Shown: positions 52,197 to 60,631 of the stretch, piece after piece
How the letters are laid out: every line of letters begins with the position of its first letter
Position numbering within the stretch: the stretch's first letter is position 1
Source of the DNA: Flavobacterium sp. KACC 22761
Lineage (GTDB): Bacteria; Bacteroidota; Bacteroidia; Flavobacteriales; Flavobacteriaceae
NCBI RefSeq assembly: GCF_034058155.1
Contig: NZ_CP139148.1
Location: 372,001-436,000, forward strand
Direction of reading: 5' to 3'
DNA length: 64,000 nucleotides
Notes under the pieces: generated by a model
What the model was told of the DNA's origin: nothing
What the model saw: only the letters and a program-made list of their open reading frames with translations
Databases searched by the model: none
Made by a program: the position numbers and the translations under genes

Positions 52197-53033
52197 ATGG
52201 AAAAATTCACATTAGAAATATTATTTCAAATCATCGGAATCGGCTCGGCATCCGGATTATTTTATAATAATGATGCGCTTTACGTAATTGGCGACAACAG
52301 CGGATTTCTGTACGAATACAATATGCAGAACCAACAATTAAACCAACATCCTTTAATTGACAATCCGACGCAAAATATTCCGAAAAACTTAAAACCCGAT
52401 TTTGAATCGATAACGCATCATAACGATACGCTTTATGTTTTTGGTTCCGGCTCCACCGAAAACCGAAACAAAATGATCGAATTTGATTTGAAGTCAAAAA
52501 CTGTTTTACAGAAAAATAATCTGGTTGATTTATACGGATTAATGCAAAGTTTTGTTGAAATAAAACCAGAGGATTTCAATTTAGAAGGCGCAATTTTCGA
52601 TGGCGAAAACTGGTATTTGTTTAATCGTGGAAACGGCGTTTCAAACAAAAACACGATTTTTACTATTCATGCAAAAAAACTGGATCAGGAATTTGCTTTG
52701 ATTGCTGTCAATTACAAACTGCCAAAAATTAGAGGTGTTCGTTCCAGTTTTACCGATGCCATTTTGGTTGAGGACAAAATCTATTTCCTTTCAACCGCCG
52801 AAGACACAAAATCGACTTATGATGATGGCGAAATCCTGGGAAGTTTCATTGGGAGAATCGACGTAAAAACCATGAAAATCGATTTTACTCAAAAAATAAC
52901 TTCGACCAATAAATTTGAAGGTTTGACTTTTTACAAAAAAGAAAATAATAAAATTGAGTTTTTACTTTGTGAGGATAATGATACGGAGGTCTTAGAAACT
53001 AAGATTTATAAATTGACTTTGCCGGTTAAATAA
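52197..53033 (+). CDS. DUF6929-like propeller protein
   Basis: The 278-residue protein lacks a signal peptide. It consists of repeated strand blocks typical of a small propeller: SASGLFYNNDALYVIGDNSGFLYEYN, FESITHHNDTLYVFGSGSTENRNKM, LEGAIFDGENWYLFNRGNG and FEGLTFYKKEN. This matches the uncharacterised DUF6929 pattern, as far as can be judged by eye. It lies in a row of three small genes (51707-53556) without clear gaps, so these may be one transcript. Confidence 0.72.
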   Translation: MEKFTLEILFQIIGIGSASGLFYNNDALYVIGDNSGFLYEYNMQNQQLNQHPLIDNPTQNIPKNLKPDFESITHHNDTLYVFGSGSTENRNKMIEFDLKSKTVLQKNNLVDLYGLMQSFVEIKPEDFNLEGAIFDGENWYLFNRGNGVSNKNTIFTIHAKKLDQEFALIAVNYKLPKIRGVRSSFTDAILVEDKIYFLSTAEDTKSTYDDGEILGSFIGRIDVKTMKIDFTQKITSTNKFEGLTFYKKENNKIEFLLCEDNDTEVLETKIYKLTLPVK

Positions 53034-53043
53034 TGTAAACTTT

Positions 53044-53556
53044 ATGAGAAAAATATTTTTTTCATCACTAATCGTTTTTATTCTTTTGGGTAGCAGTTAT
53101 CTATATTATCATTTTAAAATTAATGATAACGAGATTTCAAGTTCTAAAGCTTTTGAATTGAAATTTGAAGAAACAAAAGGTAAATACTATCAAACATTAC
53201 GTCCAAAAGATTTAAATCCAAAATCATTTATCAAACTTTTTAAAGAGAAATATAATAAAAACTCTAAACTAAATTTTGTAACAATGCTTGGAGATTTTCC
53301 CGAAAATTGGGTAAAGCCAAATGATGTTCAATATTTAATTTCAATTATGAACTCTAAAGAAAAATGTTGTGGATACATGAATACATTTTCCTCTTTTATT
53401 TCAAGTGAAAATGGCGAAGTTGGCGGTTTTGCAATAATTTTTCTAAACTCCTATATTTCTAAAAAACAAATTAATATGGGTTTGAATTGCAATCCGAAAA
53501 CAGATAAGGAATCTGTAAGAAAAATTGAAAATTGGTATCGAAATACAAAAAAATAA
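53044..53556 (+). CDS. Membrane-anchored or secreted small protein, unknown
   Basis: The 170-residue protein has one N-terminal hydrophobic segment (SSLIVFILLGSSYLYYHF) that serves as anchor or signal. Its globular part contains KCCGYMNTFSSFISSENGEVGGFAIIF. The Cys pair CC and a later Cys are the only notable residues. No family was recognised. Confidence 0.65.
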   Translation: MRKIFFSSLIVFILLGSSYLYYHFKINDNEISSSKAFELKFEETKGKYYQTLRPKDLNPKSFIKLFKEKYNKNSKLNFVTMLGDFPENWVKPNDVQYLISIMNSKEKCCGYMNTFSSFISSENGEVGGFAIIFLNSYISKKQINMGLNCNPKTDKESVRKIENWYRNTKK

Positions 53557-53572
53557 AATTAATCGCATTTTA

Positions 53573-53661
53573 TGTCATTTCGACGAAGGAAAAATCTTTG
53601 CAAGAAACTCGACAAAGATTGGGGAGCTACTCGTGAAGATTTCTCCTTCGTCGAAATGACA
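53573..53661. repeat. Family-C palindromic element, copy 3
   Basis: Arms 53573-53598 and 53636-53661 are inverted copies matching at 25 of 26 positions (TGTCATTTCGACGAAGGA start). The core CGACAAAG is at 53610-53617. It sits between the unknown gene and the CPBP gene; no outer arms enclose it. Confidence 0.9.
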
Positions 53662-53722
53662 AGATTGGGAAATGCTGTAAATACAAGAGATAAAACCAGA
53701 CTTAAACCTACAACCAAAATAA

Positions 53723-54400
53723 ATGCTCAATATTTCAGATTCAGCTAAAAAACCAGTTCTAATTATCAGCATCATACTTTCTGTACTTCTTCCGGTTCTG
53801 GCGATTTATTCTTCTTTATTATTCAAAGATCTTGGAATTAGTAAAGAAATTCAATTCTACATTTCGAGATTTGCCATCTGGATTTCACTACTGTTGTTAT
53901 TCTTATATTCGGAAAAAATAGAAAAACAACCGTTTTTGCTTTGGCCAGAAACGGAATATTCCATCGTCGCTTTCGCGAAAGCAATATTTATAACTTTCGT
54001 AAAATTATTTATAGCCGTTTATATTACTTCCGTTCTTATAATGTTGTTCAAAATAACCGGGGAAAGTGCGGTACTACAAAAAGCTTTGGCGCTTTTTAAA
54101 AAGAATTACTTTTTGCTTTTCTTTACTTGTGTTACGGCAGGCATTACCGAAGAATTAATTTTCAGAGGTTATTTGTTGCCACGATTAGAACTGCTTTTTA
54201 AAAACAAAATTCTGGCTATTGTTGTTTCCAGCATTTTATTCGGATTTCTTCATATCGGCTATGGAACGCTGTTAAATGTCATTGGCCCAACGGTAATCGG
54301 ACTTGTATTTGCAATTCAATACGAGAAATATCGAAACATCAAAATTCTTATTTTTTGTCATTTTTTGTGGGATTTATTGTTGTTGATAGCGAAAATATAA
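53723..54400 (+). CDS. CPBP intramembrane metalloprotease
   Basis: The 225-residue protein has about six helices and the CPBP (Abi) motifs: EELIFRGYLLPRLE near 142-155 (EExxxR), LFGFLHIGYG (FxxxH) near 172, and FCHFLWD near the end (HxxxB). These residues make the glutamate/histidine active site. Members process prenylated or signal-type membrane proteins or confer bacteriocin immunity; the substrate here is unknown. It is followed at 54521 by an ECF sigma gene. Confidence 0.88.
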   Translation: MLNISDSAKKPVLIISIILSVLLPVLAIYSSLLFKDLGISKEIQFYISRFAIWISLLLLFLYSEKIEKQPFLLWPETEYSIVAFAKAIFITFVKLFIAVYITSVLIMLFKITGESAVLQKALALFKKNYFLLFFTCVTAGITEELIFRGYLLPRLELLFKNKILAIVVSSILFGFLHIGYGTLLNVIGPTVIGLVFAIQYEKYRNIKILIFCHFLWDLLLLIAKI

Positions 54401-54520
54401 GAACGAAATCTTAAATAATAATCACGAAAACAACCTCTTATAAAACTTTTTAAATTATTTTTATACTTCGTCCCAACCTTTTTATCTTTTTAGTTCTCTT
54501 TATACTTAAAGACCATACTT

Positions 54521-55057
54521 GTGATAAACGAAACTCTAATTTCTGGCTGCAAAAAAATGAACCGAGACGCTCAGCGTCAGGTTTATGAGCACATGGCTCC
54601 AAAATTGTATCGCGTTTGCAAACGATACCTCAAGAAAGAAGAAGAAATAGAAGAAGCACTCGCCGATGCTTTCTATACTATTTTCACAAAATTAGAACAG
54701 CTCAAGGAAGAAAAAGCTTTTGAAGGCTGGGCCAGAAAAATTGCTGTTAATTACTGTTTGGCTACCATCAAGAAAAACACCAATTTCAATATGTATCTTG
54801 ATGATGTAAAAGTGCTCTCGCAGCCTTTTACCGAAGAAATGAGCGCATTAGAAGAAGAAGATTTACTCAATTTATTGAACCATATTCCAGATGGCTGTAA
54901 AACCGTTTTCAACCTTTTTGTTATTGAAGGTTTTGGACACAAGGAAATTGCAGCAATGCTAAACATTTCTGAAGGCACTTCAAAATCACAATTGAATGCT
55001 GCCAAAACCAAACTGAAAGAGTTGGTAAATAAATTGTATTATCAAAAAGCAAAGTAG
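54521..55057 (+). CDS. ECF RNA polymerase sigma factor
   Basis: The 178-residue protein has sigma region 2 (about 10-80: MNRDAQRQVYEHMAPKLYRVC, EEALADAFYTIFTKL, FEGWARKIAVNYCLA) and region 4 with HTH (about 120-170: GCKTVFNLFVIEGFGHKEIAAMLNISEGTSKSQL). It starts at GTG 54521. The partner gene begins two bases after its stop and encodes a membrane protein with a short cytosolic N-terminus, so sigma and partner form one operon and probably a sigma/anti-sigma pair. Confidence 0.93.
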   Translation: MINETLISGCKKMNRDAQRQVYEHMAPKLYRVCKRYLKKEEEIEEALADAFYTIFTKLEQLKEEKAFEGWARKIAVNYCLATIKKNTNFNMYLDDVKVLSQPFTEEMSALEEEDLLNLLNHIPDGCKTVFNLFVIEGFGHKEIAAMLNISEGTSKSQLNAAKTKLKELVNKLYYQKAK

Positions 55058-55059
55058 TC

Positions 55060-56022
55060 ATGGACAATCAAGATAAAATATTCGACAGGTTTAAAGAAGC
55101 AGCTGAAAATGCTCCCGCAAAAGATTTTCCTGGAATGGAAAAAGTTTGGTCGCGCGTTGAACAAAAACTCGACAAAAAAGAAGACAAAAAAACGATTTCT
55201 CTTTGGAAAAAAATTGCAGTTGCAGCATCACTTTTATTAGTAATCTCATTAGGTTATCAATTTCTGAAAACAGATAAAAAATCAACTTTAGAAAATGTAG
55301 ATCAAGTTGTAACCAATGACACACAAAATCAAACAATTAAAATCAATTCAGAAGAAAAAAACAATGCTCCAGCTTCATCAGATTCACAATTCATTCCAAA
55401 TGAAGAAGCTGAAAAAATTTTAGAAAACAAAACAAAACATAAAGAAAGCGTTGCAATTCAAGAAACAACAGGCTCAAGCATTCAAACAGAATCATCATCG
55501 CCAATAAGCGCAGGAACTCAAGAAGTAATTGTTCCAATAAATGAAGAAAACACTGAAGACAAAAGTGATGATATGCTTTCAAAAAAAGAAGTTGCATCAC
55601 AAGCTGGCTACTCAAGTTATCCTGAAAGAGAATCTGCAAAAGTTGCTTTAGCCGACAAACAAGCAGCAAAAGCGAAAAAAAGTGCGCCACTAATTATCAT
55701 GAATGGAAATGCGATCGCCCACAGCGATGATGCAAAAAGAGATAAAATGATGCAGGACCAGCTTCCGAATGTACAACCTGAAAATGTAGAATCATTAGTA
55801 ATTCTAGAAGAGCCCCTTTACATTATTGACGGCATATATTATTCGGAAAATGATTTATTCGGAAAAAACCCGACGAGTCCTTATGCGCCATTAAATCAGC
55901 AAGACATCAAAACCATAACCATTTTGCAAGATCTTGAAGCTATTGAAAAATATGGTGAAAAAGGCAAAAAAGGTGTCGTTATAATTACTACAAAAACGGG
56001 AAAACCTACTCCGAAGAAATAA
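55060..56022 (+). CDS. Membrane anti-sigma-like protein with C-terminal TonB-plug-like domain
   Basis: The 320-residue protein has a cytosolic N-terminus (about 1-48, WSRVEQKLDKKEDKK) likely to bind the sigma factor. It has one membrane helix (about 50-67, IAVAASLLLVISLGYQFL), a long low-complexity periplasmic region rich in Ser, Lys and Glu, and a C-terminal block at about 245-315. That block, EEPLYIIDGIYYSEND ending YGEKGKKGVVIITTK, is the core of a TonB-receptor plug. Ordinary FecR proteins lack this. The same block is found in the small gene at 56100. Anti-sigma function is inferred from context. Confidence 0.72.
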   Translation: MDNQDKIFDRFKEAAENAPAKDFPGMEKVWSRVEQKLDKKEDKKTISLWKKIAVAASLLLVISLGYQFLKTDKKSTLENVDQVVTNDTQNQTIKINSEEKNNAPASSDSQFIPNEEAEKILENKTKHKESVAIQETTGSSIQTESSSPISAGTQEVIVPINEENTEDKSDDMLSKKEVASQAGYSSYPERESAKVALADKQAAKAKKSAPLIIMNGNAIAHSDDAKRDKMMQDQLPNVQPENVESLVILEEPLYIIDGIYYSENDLFGKNPTSPYAPLNQQDIKTITILQDLEAIEKYGEKGKKGVVIITTKTGKPTPKK

Positions 56023-56034
56023 TTTGAACAAAAA

Positions 56035-56067
56035 AACTTTGTCAAAGTTTCAAACTTTGACAAAGTT
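56035..56067 (+). terminator. Palindromic terminator (AACTTTGTCAAAG type)
   Basis: Two 16-base arms (56035-56050, 56052-56067) form a perfect palindrome. A second copy with a longer loop is at 57939-57971. Confidence 0.75.
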
Positions 56068-56099
56068 AAACCCTAACATTAATTCAAAACTTATAATCA

Positions 56100-56420
56100 A
56101 TGAAGAGTCTAAAGCTTATTTCATCTGTCCTTCTTATGCTTTTTTGTTTCATAGCAATTGCACAGGAAAAAACAATTTCAAAAGATACAATTCAGCGTAA
56201 TAATACAGCAAATACTCAAGTTGTAATTTGCGGGCCATCGCGATCTAAAGTACTTGAACCTTTATACATTTTAGACGGAAGAGTTTCAAATTCAAAACAA
56301 TTATCAAAAATCAACCCGAATGACATCGAAACCATCAAAGTATTAAAAGGAGAAGAAGCCAAATCTATTTATGGAGATAAAGGTGTAAATGGCGTTATTG
56401 TTATTACACTTAAAAAATAA
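56100..56420 (+). CDS. Small secreted stand-alone TonB-plug-domain protein
   Basis: The 106-residue protein has a Sec signal (LMLFCFIAIAQ) and then almost only a plug core: EPLYILDGRVSNSKQLSKI, DIETIKVLKGEEAKSIYGDKG and VNGVIVITLKK. It has no barrel, so it cannot be a receptor. It is a paralogue of the last 70 residues of the neighbouring membrane protein (shared EPLYI-DG, I-TI-L, YG-KG, GV-IT). It may compete with or signal to a receptor or the anti-sigma protein in the periplasm. Confidence 0.75.
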   Translation: MKSLKLISSVLLMLFCFIAIAQEKTISKDTIQRNNTANTQVVICGPSRSKVLEPLYILDGRVSNSKQLSKINPNDIETIKVLKGEEAKSIYGDKGVNGVIVITLKK

Positions 56421-56467
56421 TTAAAAGATAAAACTATCCCATGACTTCGTTTTAATAAACGTTTTAC

Positions 56468-56475
56468 TACATTTG
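56468..56475 (+). promoter_or_regulatory. -7 promoter box
   Basis: TACATTTG matches TAnnTTTG 31 bases before the ATG at 56507. Confidence 0.5.
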
Positions 56476-56506
56476 CGTTTCAATTTTTTCAAATTAATTA
56501 CGCGAC

Positions 56507-57094
56507 ATGAATCCTATTTTAAGCCAAAATTTATTTTTAGTTAAAGAACATATCGGAATGTTTAAAGCTTCAAACAATTACGATATCTATAATCCTGAAA
56601 GCAACCAAATAATTATGAACTGCCGTGAAAAAAACTTAAGTTTTTTCACTAAAATGCTTCGTTTTACAGATTTTAAAAGAGCAACTCCTTTTAATATTGA
56701 AATCTCAACTGCCGCTGGCGAAAAGTTAATTACCGTAAAAAGAGGAATCGCAATCTTCAGATCGACAGTTGAAGTTTTGGATGAAAAAGATCGTTTGGTT
56801 GGAACATTCAAGCAAAAATTCTTTTCTATTGGAGGGAGATTTGAAATTTTGGACAAAAACGAAAGACCAGTTGCAACACTTCAAGGAAAATGGACAGGCT
56901 GGGATTTCAAATTCTCACACGAAAACAAACAATTGGCACAAGTAAGCAAAAAATGGGCAGGAATTGGAAAAGAATTTTTTACGACTGCCGACAATTACAT
57001 GCTTCAAATTGAAGATACAATTCCTACTGAAAGTACGTTAAGACAATTAATTTTAGGAGCCGTGATGTGCATTGATATGGTTTTAAAAGAATAA
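56507..57094 (+). CDS. LURP-one/phospholipid-scramblase-like protein
   Basis: The 195-residue protein has no signal or internal helix before the C-terminal hydrophobic part. It shows repeats of strand blocks typical of the tubby-like LURP-one/scramblase fold: NNYDIYNPESNQIIMNCREK, ITVKRGIAIFRSTVEVLDEK, FEILDKNERPVATLQGKWTGWDFKF and LAQVSKKWAGIGKEFFTTADNY, with RQLILGAVMCIDMVL as a closing helix. Bacterial members have unknown roles in membrane or stress physiology. It has its own promoter. Confidence 0.82.
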   Translation: MNPILSQNLFLVKEHIGMFKASNNYDIYNPESNQIIMNCREKNLSFFTKMLRFTDFKRATPFNIEISTAAGEKLITVKRGIAIFRSTVEVLDEKDRLVGTFKQKFFSIGGRFEILDKNERPVATLQGKWTGWDFKFSHENKQLAQVSKKWAGIGKEFFTTADNYMLQIEDTIPTESTLRQLILGAVMCIDMVLKE

Positions 57095-57157
57095 CAAAAA
57101 CTTGTTAAACTTAGATTAAGAAAACATCTTAAAGCATCATTTTATTTTGCAAAAGCT

Positions 57158-57165
57158 TATTTTTG
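57158..57165 (+). promoter_or_regulatory. -7 promoter box
   Basis: TATTTTTG matches TAnnTTTG 43 bases before the ATG at 57209. Confidence 0.5.
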
Positions 57166-57208
57166 TAAGACTTATAATGATGCTTTTTGCATTTCTAAAA
57201 ATACAATC

Positions 57209-57925
57209 ATGACCGACTTAAAAAATAAAACTGCCTTTATTACAGGTGCAGGAAAAGGAATAGGAAAAGCCGTTGCAATTGCTTTAGCAAAAGAAGGCGT
57301 AAACCTGATTTTAGTTTCGAGAACTCAAAAAGATGTAGAACAATTAGCTGATGAAGCTTCAAATTTAGGCGTAAAAGCTTTAGCAGTAACAGCTGATGTT
57401 TCAGACATCAATTCTATCAATGCGGCAGTTGAAAAAGCTTTAAGCGAATTCAAACACATTGACATTTTGATCAACAGCGCTGGAATTGCTTCTTTTGGAA
57501 AATTCCTCGAATTAGAGCCAGAAGCTTGGGAAAGAATCATTCAGGTGAATTTAATGGGAACGTACTACACAACTCGCGCCATTATCCCGAATATGATTGA
57601 AAGACAAACCGGTGATATTATCAATATTTCATCAACTGCAGGATTAAACGGAAATGCTCTGACAAGTGCTTATAGTGCTTCTAAATTTGCGGTTTTGGGC
57701 TTGACCGATTCTTTGATGCAAGAAATGAGAAAACACAACATTCGTGTTACAGCTCTAACGCCAAGTACGGTTGCAACAGATATGGCTAAAGACTTAAACT
57801 TAACCGACGGAAATCCAGAGAAAGTAATGCAGTCTGAAGATATGGCTGAATTGATCATTTCGCAATTAAAATTGAACCGAAGAGTTTTTGTAAAAAACAG
57901 CAGTATTTGGTCTACTAATCCTTAA
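57209..57925 (+). CDS. SDR oxidoreductase (3-ketoacyl-ACP reductase-like)
   Basis: The 238-residue classical SDR has TGAGKGIG at 11-18, NSAGIASFG near 89, the catalytic Ser in NISSTAGL near 138, and the Tyr-xxx-Lys of YSASKFAV near 151-155. It most resembles FabG-type and 3-hydroxyacid reductases. The C-terminus is short, which fits the classical class. The substrate is not clear and no fatty-acid genes are adjacent. Confidence 0.92.
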   Translation: MTDLKNKTAFITGAGKGIGKAVAIALAKEGVNLILVSRTQKDVEQLADEASNLGVKALAVTADVSDINSINAAVEKALSEFKHIDILINSAGIASFGKFLELEPEAWERIIQVNLMGTYYTTRAIIPNMIERQTGDIINISSTAGLNGNALTSAYSASKFAVLGLTDSLMQEMRKHNIRVTALTPSTVATDMAKDLNLTDGNPEKVMQSEDMAELIISQLKLNRRVFVKNSSIWSTNP

Positions 57926-57938
57926 AAGCAATCTTGTA

Positions 57939-57971
57939 AACTTTGTCAAAGATTGAAACTTTGACAAAGTT
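57939..57971 (+). terminator. Palindromic terminator, second AACTTTGTCAAAG copy
   Basis: A 13-bp stem (57939-57951 with 57959-57971) lies after the SDR gene. It shares its stem sequence with 56035-56067. Confidence 0.75.
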
Positions 57972-57992
57972 CCAATCGCAAAAAAACATAAA

Positions 57993-58499
57993 ATGGAAAA
58001 ATATTTAAGACAATTGGTCGAAATAGAATTTGTCGATAAAAAACAGATTTTCACTGGATTTCTTATTGATTATTCTGATGATTGGATTTTGCTTCGAAAT
58101 AATCCTGTTGATTTTATTTTGGATGGGTTTGTAATTTTAAGAAACAAAAACATCTTAGCAGTCAACAGAGATCATGATTTGGCTTTTACAGAAAAAGTAA
58201 TTCGCTTGAAAGGCCTAAAAATCAATTCTGAAGATATTATCCCGATTAGAGATTTAGATTCTATTTTGAATTACATAAGCAATAAATATGGCATTTTTCA
58301 AATTGCCAAAAAATCAGCCAAATCAGCTTATTTAGGAAAATTGCTTTCTCTTACTGATGATGAACTTTTGATTGACTTTCTAGACACAAGAGGCCAATTT
58401 GGTGGCGAATTAAATTTTATTCCTGAAAAGATTCGTGTTATAGAGTTTGATACGGATTATATTAATTCTTTGAAGTTGGTTGTTCAGGATAATAAATGA
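57993..58499 (+). CDS. Conserved hypothetical cytosolic protein
   Basis: The 168-residue protein has two halves with similar strand patterns: VEIEFVDKKQIFTGFLIDYSDDWILLRNN at the start and KSAKSAYLGKLLSLTDDELLIDFLDTRG in the second. This looks like two Sm-like or SH3-like small barrels. There is no signal or membrane segment, and I do not recognise the family. It is 67 bases after the SDR gene, across the palindromic terminator. Confidence 0.65.
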   Translation: MEKYLRQLVEIEFVDKKQIFTGFLIDYSDDWILLRNNPVDFILDGFVILRNKNILAVNRDHDLAFTEKVIRLKGLKINSEDIIPIRDLDSILNYISNKYGIFQIAKKSAKSAYLGKLLSLTDDELLIDFLDTRGQFGGELNFIPEKIRVIEFDTDYINSLKLVVQDNK

Positions 58500-58513
58500 T
58501 TCTTTAAAAAAAC

Positions 58514-58710
58514 AAGAAGCTGTCCAAAAAGTATTTGATGATCAGACATCAGCTTCGTAGAAGCGAAATATTTATAGAAATTACATTTATATTGATGACA
58601 AAGCTCCAGCGGAGCGACATTTTTTTTTAATGCTGGTTATTTCGCTCCTCTGGAGCTACTTTGCCATCTGTAATTTTGAATTTCTATAAATATTCTGCCC
58701 CGCTGGGGCC
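58514..58710. repeat. Long imperfect hairpin with GCTCCAGCGGAGCG words
   Basis: Arms 58567-58620 and 58641-58693 pair imperfectly (ATATTTATAGAAATT near the ends, AGCTCCAGCGGAGCGACAT near the loop). The word GCTGTCCAAAAA occurs at 58517 and again in the terminator at 58731. The gap of 312 bases holds no gene. Confidence 0.8.
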
Positions 58711-58725
58711 TAAAAATAAAAAACA

Positions 58726-58758
58726 AAGAGGCTGTCCAAAAAATAAGGACAGCCTCTT
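58726..58758. terminator. Bidirectional terminator between convergent genes
   Basis: A 12-bp perfect stem (58726-58737 with 58747-58758) around AAGAGGCTGTCC has an A-rich loop and T-rich flanks. It serves mtaB on the minus strand and probably the gene at 57993. Confidence 0.85.
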
Positions 58759-58811
58759 GCTTTTTATCAGAAATGACAGAATATGTGATAACTTTTGATT
58801 ATTTAAAAAAA

Positions 58812-60146
58812 TTAAGCTTCTGCTAATTTATTTACAAACTCCATTCGGACACTTCCGTCTTCATCAATTTTAGTCAAATTGATTTCTTGCAAAGTATTCA
58901 CCAATTCTGGATTCCAAGGCGTTTTCACTTTTACGTAATTTTCAGTGAATCCGTGAATGTAGCCTTCTTTGTTTTCACCTTCAAAAAGAACCGTTCTTTT
59001 GGTTCCTAATTGGCTTTCATAAAAAGCACGTCGTTTTTTCACTGATAATCCGCGCAACATTTTGCTTCGTTTTGCACGAACATTTGCTGGCACAACACCA
59101 TCCATTTCAGCAGCTTCTGTATTATCTCTTTCAGAATAGGTAAAGACGTGTAAATATGAAATCTCCAATTCATTCAAGAAATGATACGTTTCTAAAAAAT
59201 GTTCATCAGTTTCACCAGGAAAACCAACAATTACATCTACACCAATACAAGCATGAGGCATTACTTCGCGAATTTTATTTACGCGGTCAATATAAACTTC
59301 GCGCAAATAACGTCGTTTCATCAATTTCAAGATATCATTGCTTCCTGATTGTAGCGGAATATGAAAATGCGGTACAAAAGTGCGGCTTTTAGAAACAAAC
59401 TCGATCGTTTCGTTTTTCAGCAAATTCGGTTCAATTGATGAAATTCTCAAACGTTCAATCCCTTCAACTTGATCCAAAGCTTGAACCAAATCCAGAAAAG
59501 TGTGCTCATGTTTTTTATTTCCAAACTCTCCTTTTCCGTAATCTCCGATATTTACTCCAGTCAAAACAATTTCTTTGATGTTTTGAGCTGAGATTTCTTT
59601 GGCGTTTTTAAGAACATTTTCCAAAGCATCACTTCTTGAAATTCCGCGTGCCAACGGAATGGTACAATACGTACATTTATAATCACAGCCATCTTGGACT
59701 TTCAAAAAGGCACGTGTACGATCTCCAATCGAATAACTACCTACGTAGAAATCAGCTTCAGCAATTTCACATGAGTGCACTTCACCCATATCATTTTTGC
59801 TTAAATCGTGAATATAATCGGTAATTTTAAACTTTTCAGTCGCACCTAAAACCAAATCAACACCATCAACTGCAGCTAATTCTTCGGGTTTTAATTGCGC
59901 ATAACAGCCAACTGCGGCAACAAAAGCTTTATCATTCAGCTTCATTGCTTTTTTCACTACTTGCTTGAACTGCTTATCAGCATTGTCTGTAACAGAACAA
60001 GTATTGATTACATAAATATCGGCTATTTCTTCAAAATCGACGCGGTCAAAACCTTCGTCATTGAAATTTCTGGCGATTGTAGAAGTCTCTGAAAAATTCA
60101 GTTTACAACCCAGCGTATAAAAGGCAACTTTCTTTCTATTTTCCAT
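58812..60146 (-). CDS. mtaB: tRNA t6A37 methylthiotransferase MtaB
   Basis: MtaB is a radical-SAM enzyme that adds a methylthio group to t6A at tRNA position 37. The 444-residue protein has the N-terminal UPF0004 domain with Cys14, Cys50 and Cys81 for the auxiliary cluster. The radical-SAM core has Cys154-xxx-Cys158-xx-Cys161 (CDYKCTYC), and a TRAM-like C-terminal part is at about 375-440. The blocks YTLGCKLNFSET and VGFPGETDEHF fit MtaB rather than MiaB or RimO. It is a single gene, with a -7 box on the minus strand at 60199. Confidence 0.95.
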   Translation of the reverse strand: MENRKKVAFYTLGCKLNFSETSTIARNFNDEGFDRVDFEEIADIYVINTCSVTDNADKQFKQVVKKAMKLNDKAFVAAVGCYAQLKPEELAAVDGVDLVLGATEKFKITDYIHDLSKNDMGEVHSCEIAEADFYVGSYSIGDRTRAFLKVQDGCDYKCTYCTIPLARGISRSDALENVLKNAKEISAQNIKEIVLTGVNIGDYGKGEFGNKKHEHTFLDLVQALDQVEGIERLRISSIEPNLLKNETIEFVSKSRTFVPHFHIPLQSGSNDILKLMKRRYLREVYIDRVNKIREVMPHACIGVDVIVGFPGETDEHFLETYHFLNELEISYLHVFTYSERDNTEAAEMDGVVPANVRAKRSKMLRGLSVKKRRAFYESQLGTKRTVLFEGENKEGYIHGFTENYVKVKTPWNPELVNTLQEINLTKIDEDGSVRMEFVNKLAEA

Positions 60147-60191
60147 AATTCTCTTAAATTAATGAAATCGTTGTCAAAAAATTTAAGGCTG

Positions 60192-60199
60192 CAAATTTA
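60192..60199 (-). promoter_or_regulatory. -7 promoter box of mtaB
   Basis: The minus strand reads TAAATTTG, matching TAnnTTTG, 46 bases upstream of the ATG. Confidence 0.5.
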
Positions 60200-60631
60200 C
60201 AAACAATATTTGTAAAAGAAAATCAATAATCGACTTCGTTTCAACAATTTGCATTTATTATGATTTTATTAAAAATAAAATCTACTAAATGAAAGTAAAA
60301 ATTTTGAAAAACAATATTTTTTCCGAACTTTACGTTATACAATTCAATAAGAATTAAATGACAAAAATATCGATTAAGTGCAAATTTCATCGATTAAATA
60401 CATTTTTTTGCAATTTAAATTGAAAAAATCTTACATTTACTAGAGCTAAATTCTCTTGTAGAATTTATTCCGATTTTAAAATTATCGAACGTGTTAATTA
60501 ATTTAATAATAAATCGGACATAACAATTTTGATTTTCAATCGTTATGTTGTTGTTTTGTGTAACAAAATGAAATGGGAAAGCCGAAAACCAAAGAGAGTA
60601 GGCAAAAATAAAATTACAAATACCACACTTT
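60200..60631. other. AT-rich divergent intergenic region
   Basis: This gap between mtaB and the secreted protein holds no ORF of note. The only structure seen is a short inverted repeat ACATAAC / GTTATGT (60518-60524 and 60542-60548), 100 bases upstream of the next gene, which could be an operator. No complete promoter was seen. Confidence 0.4.
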
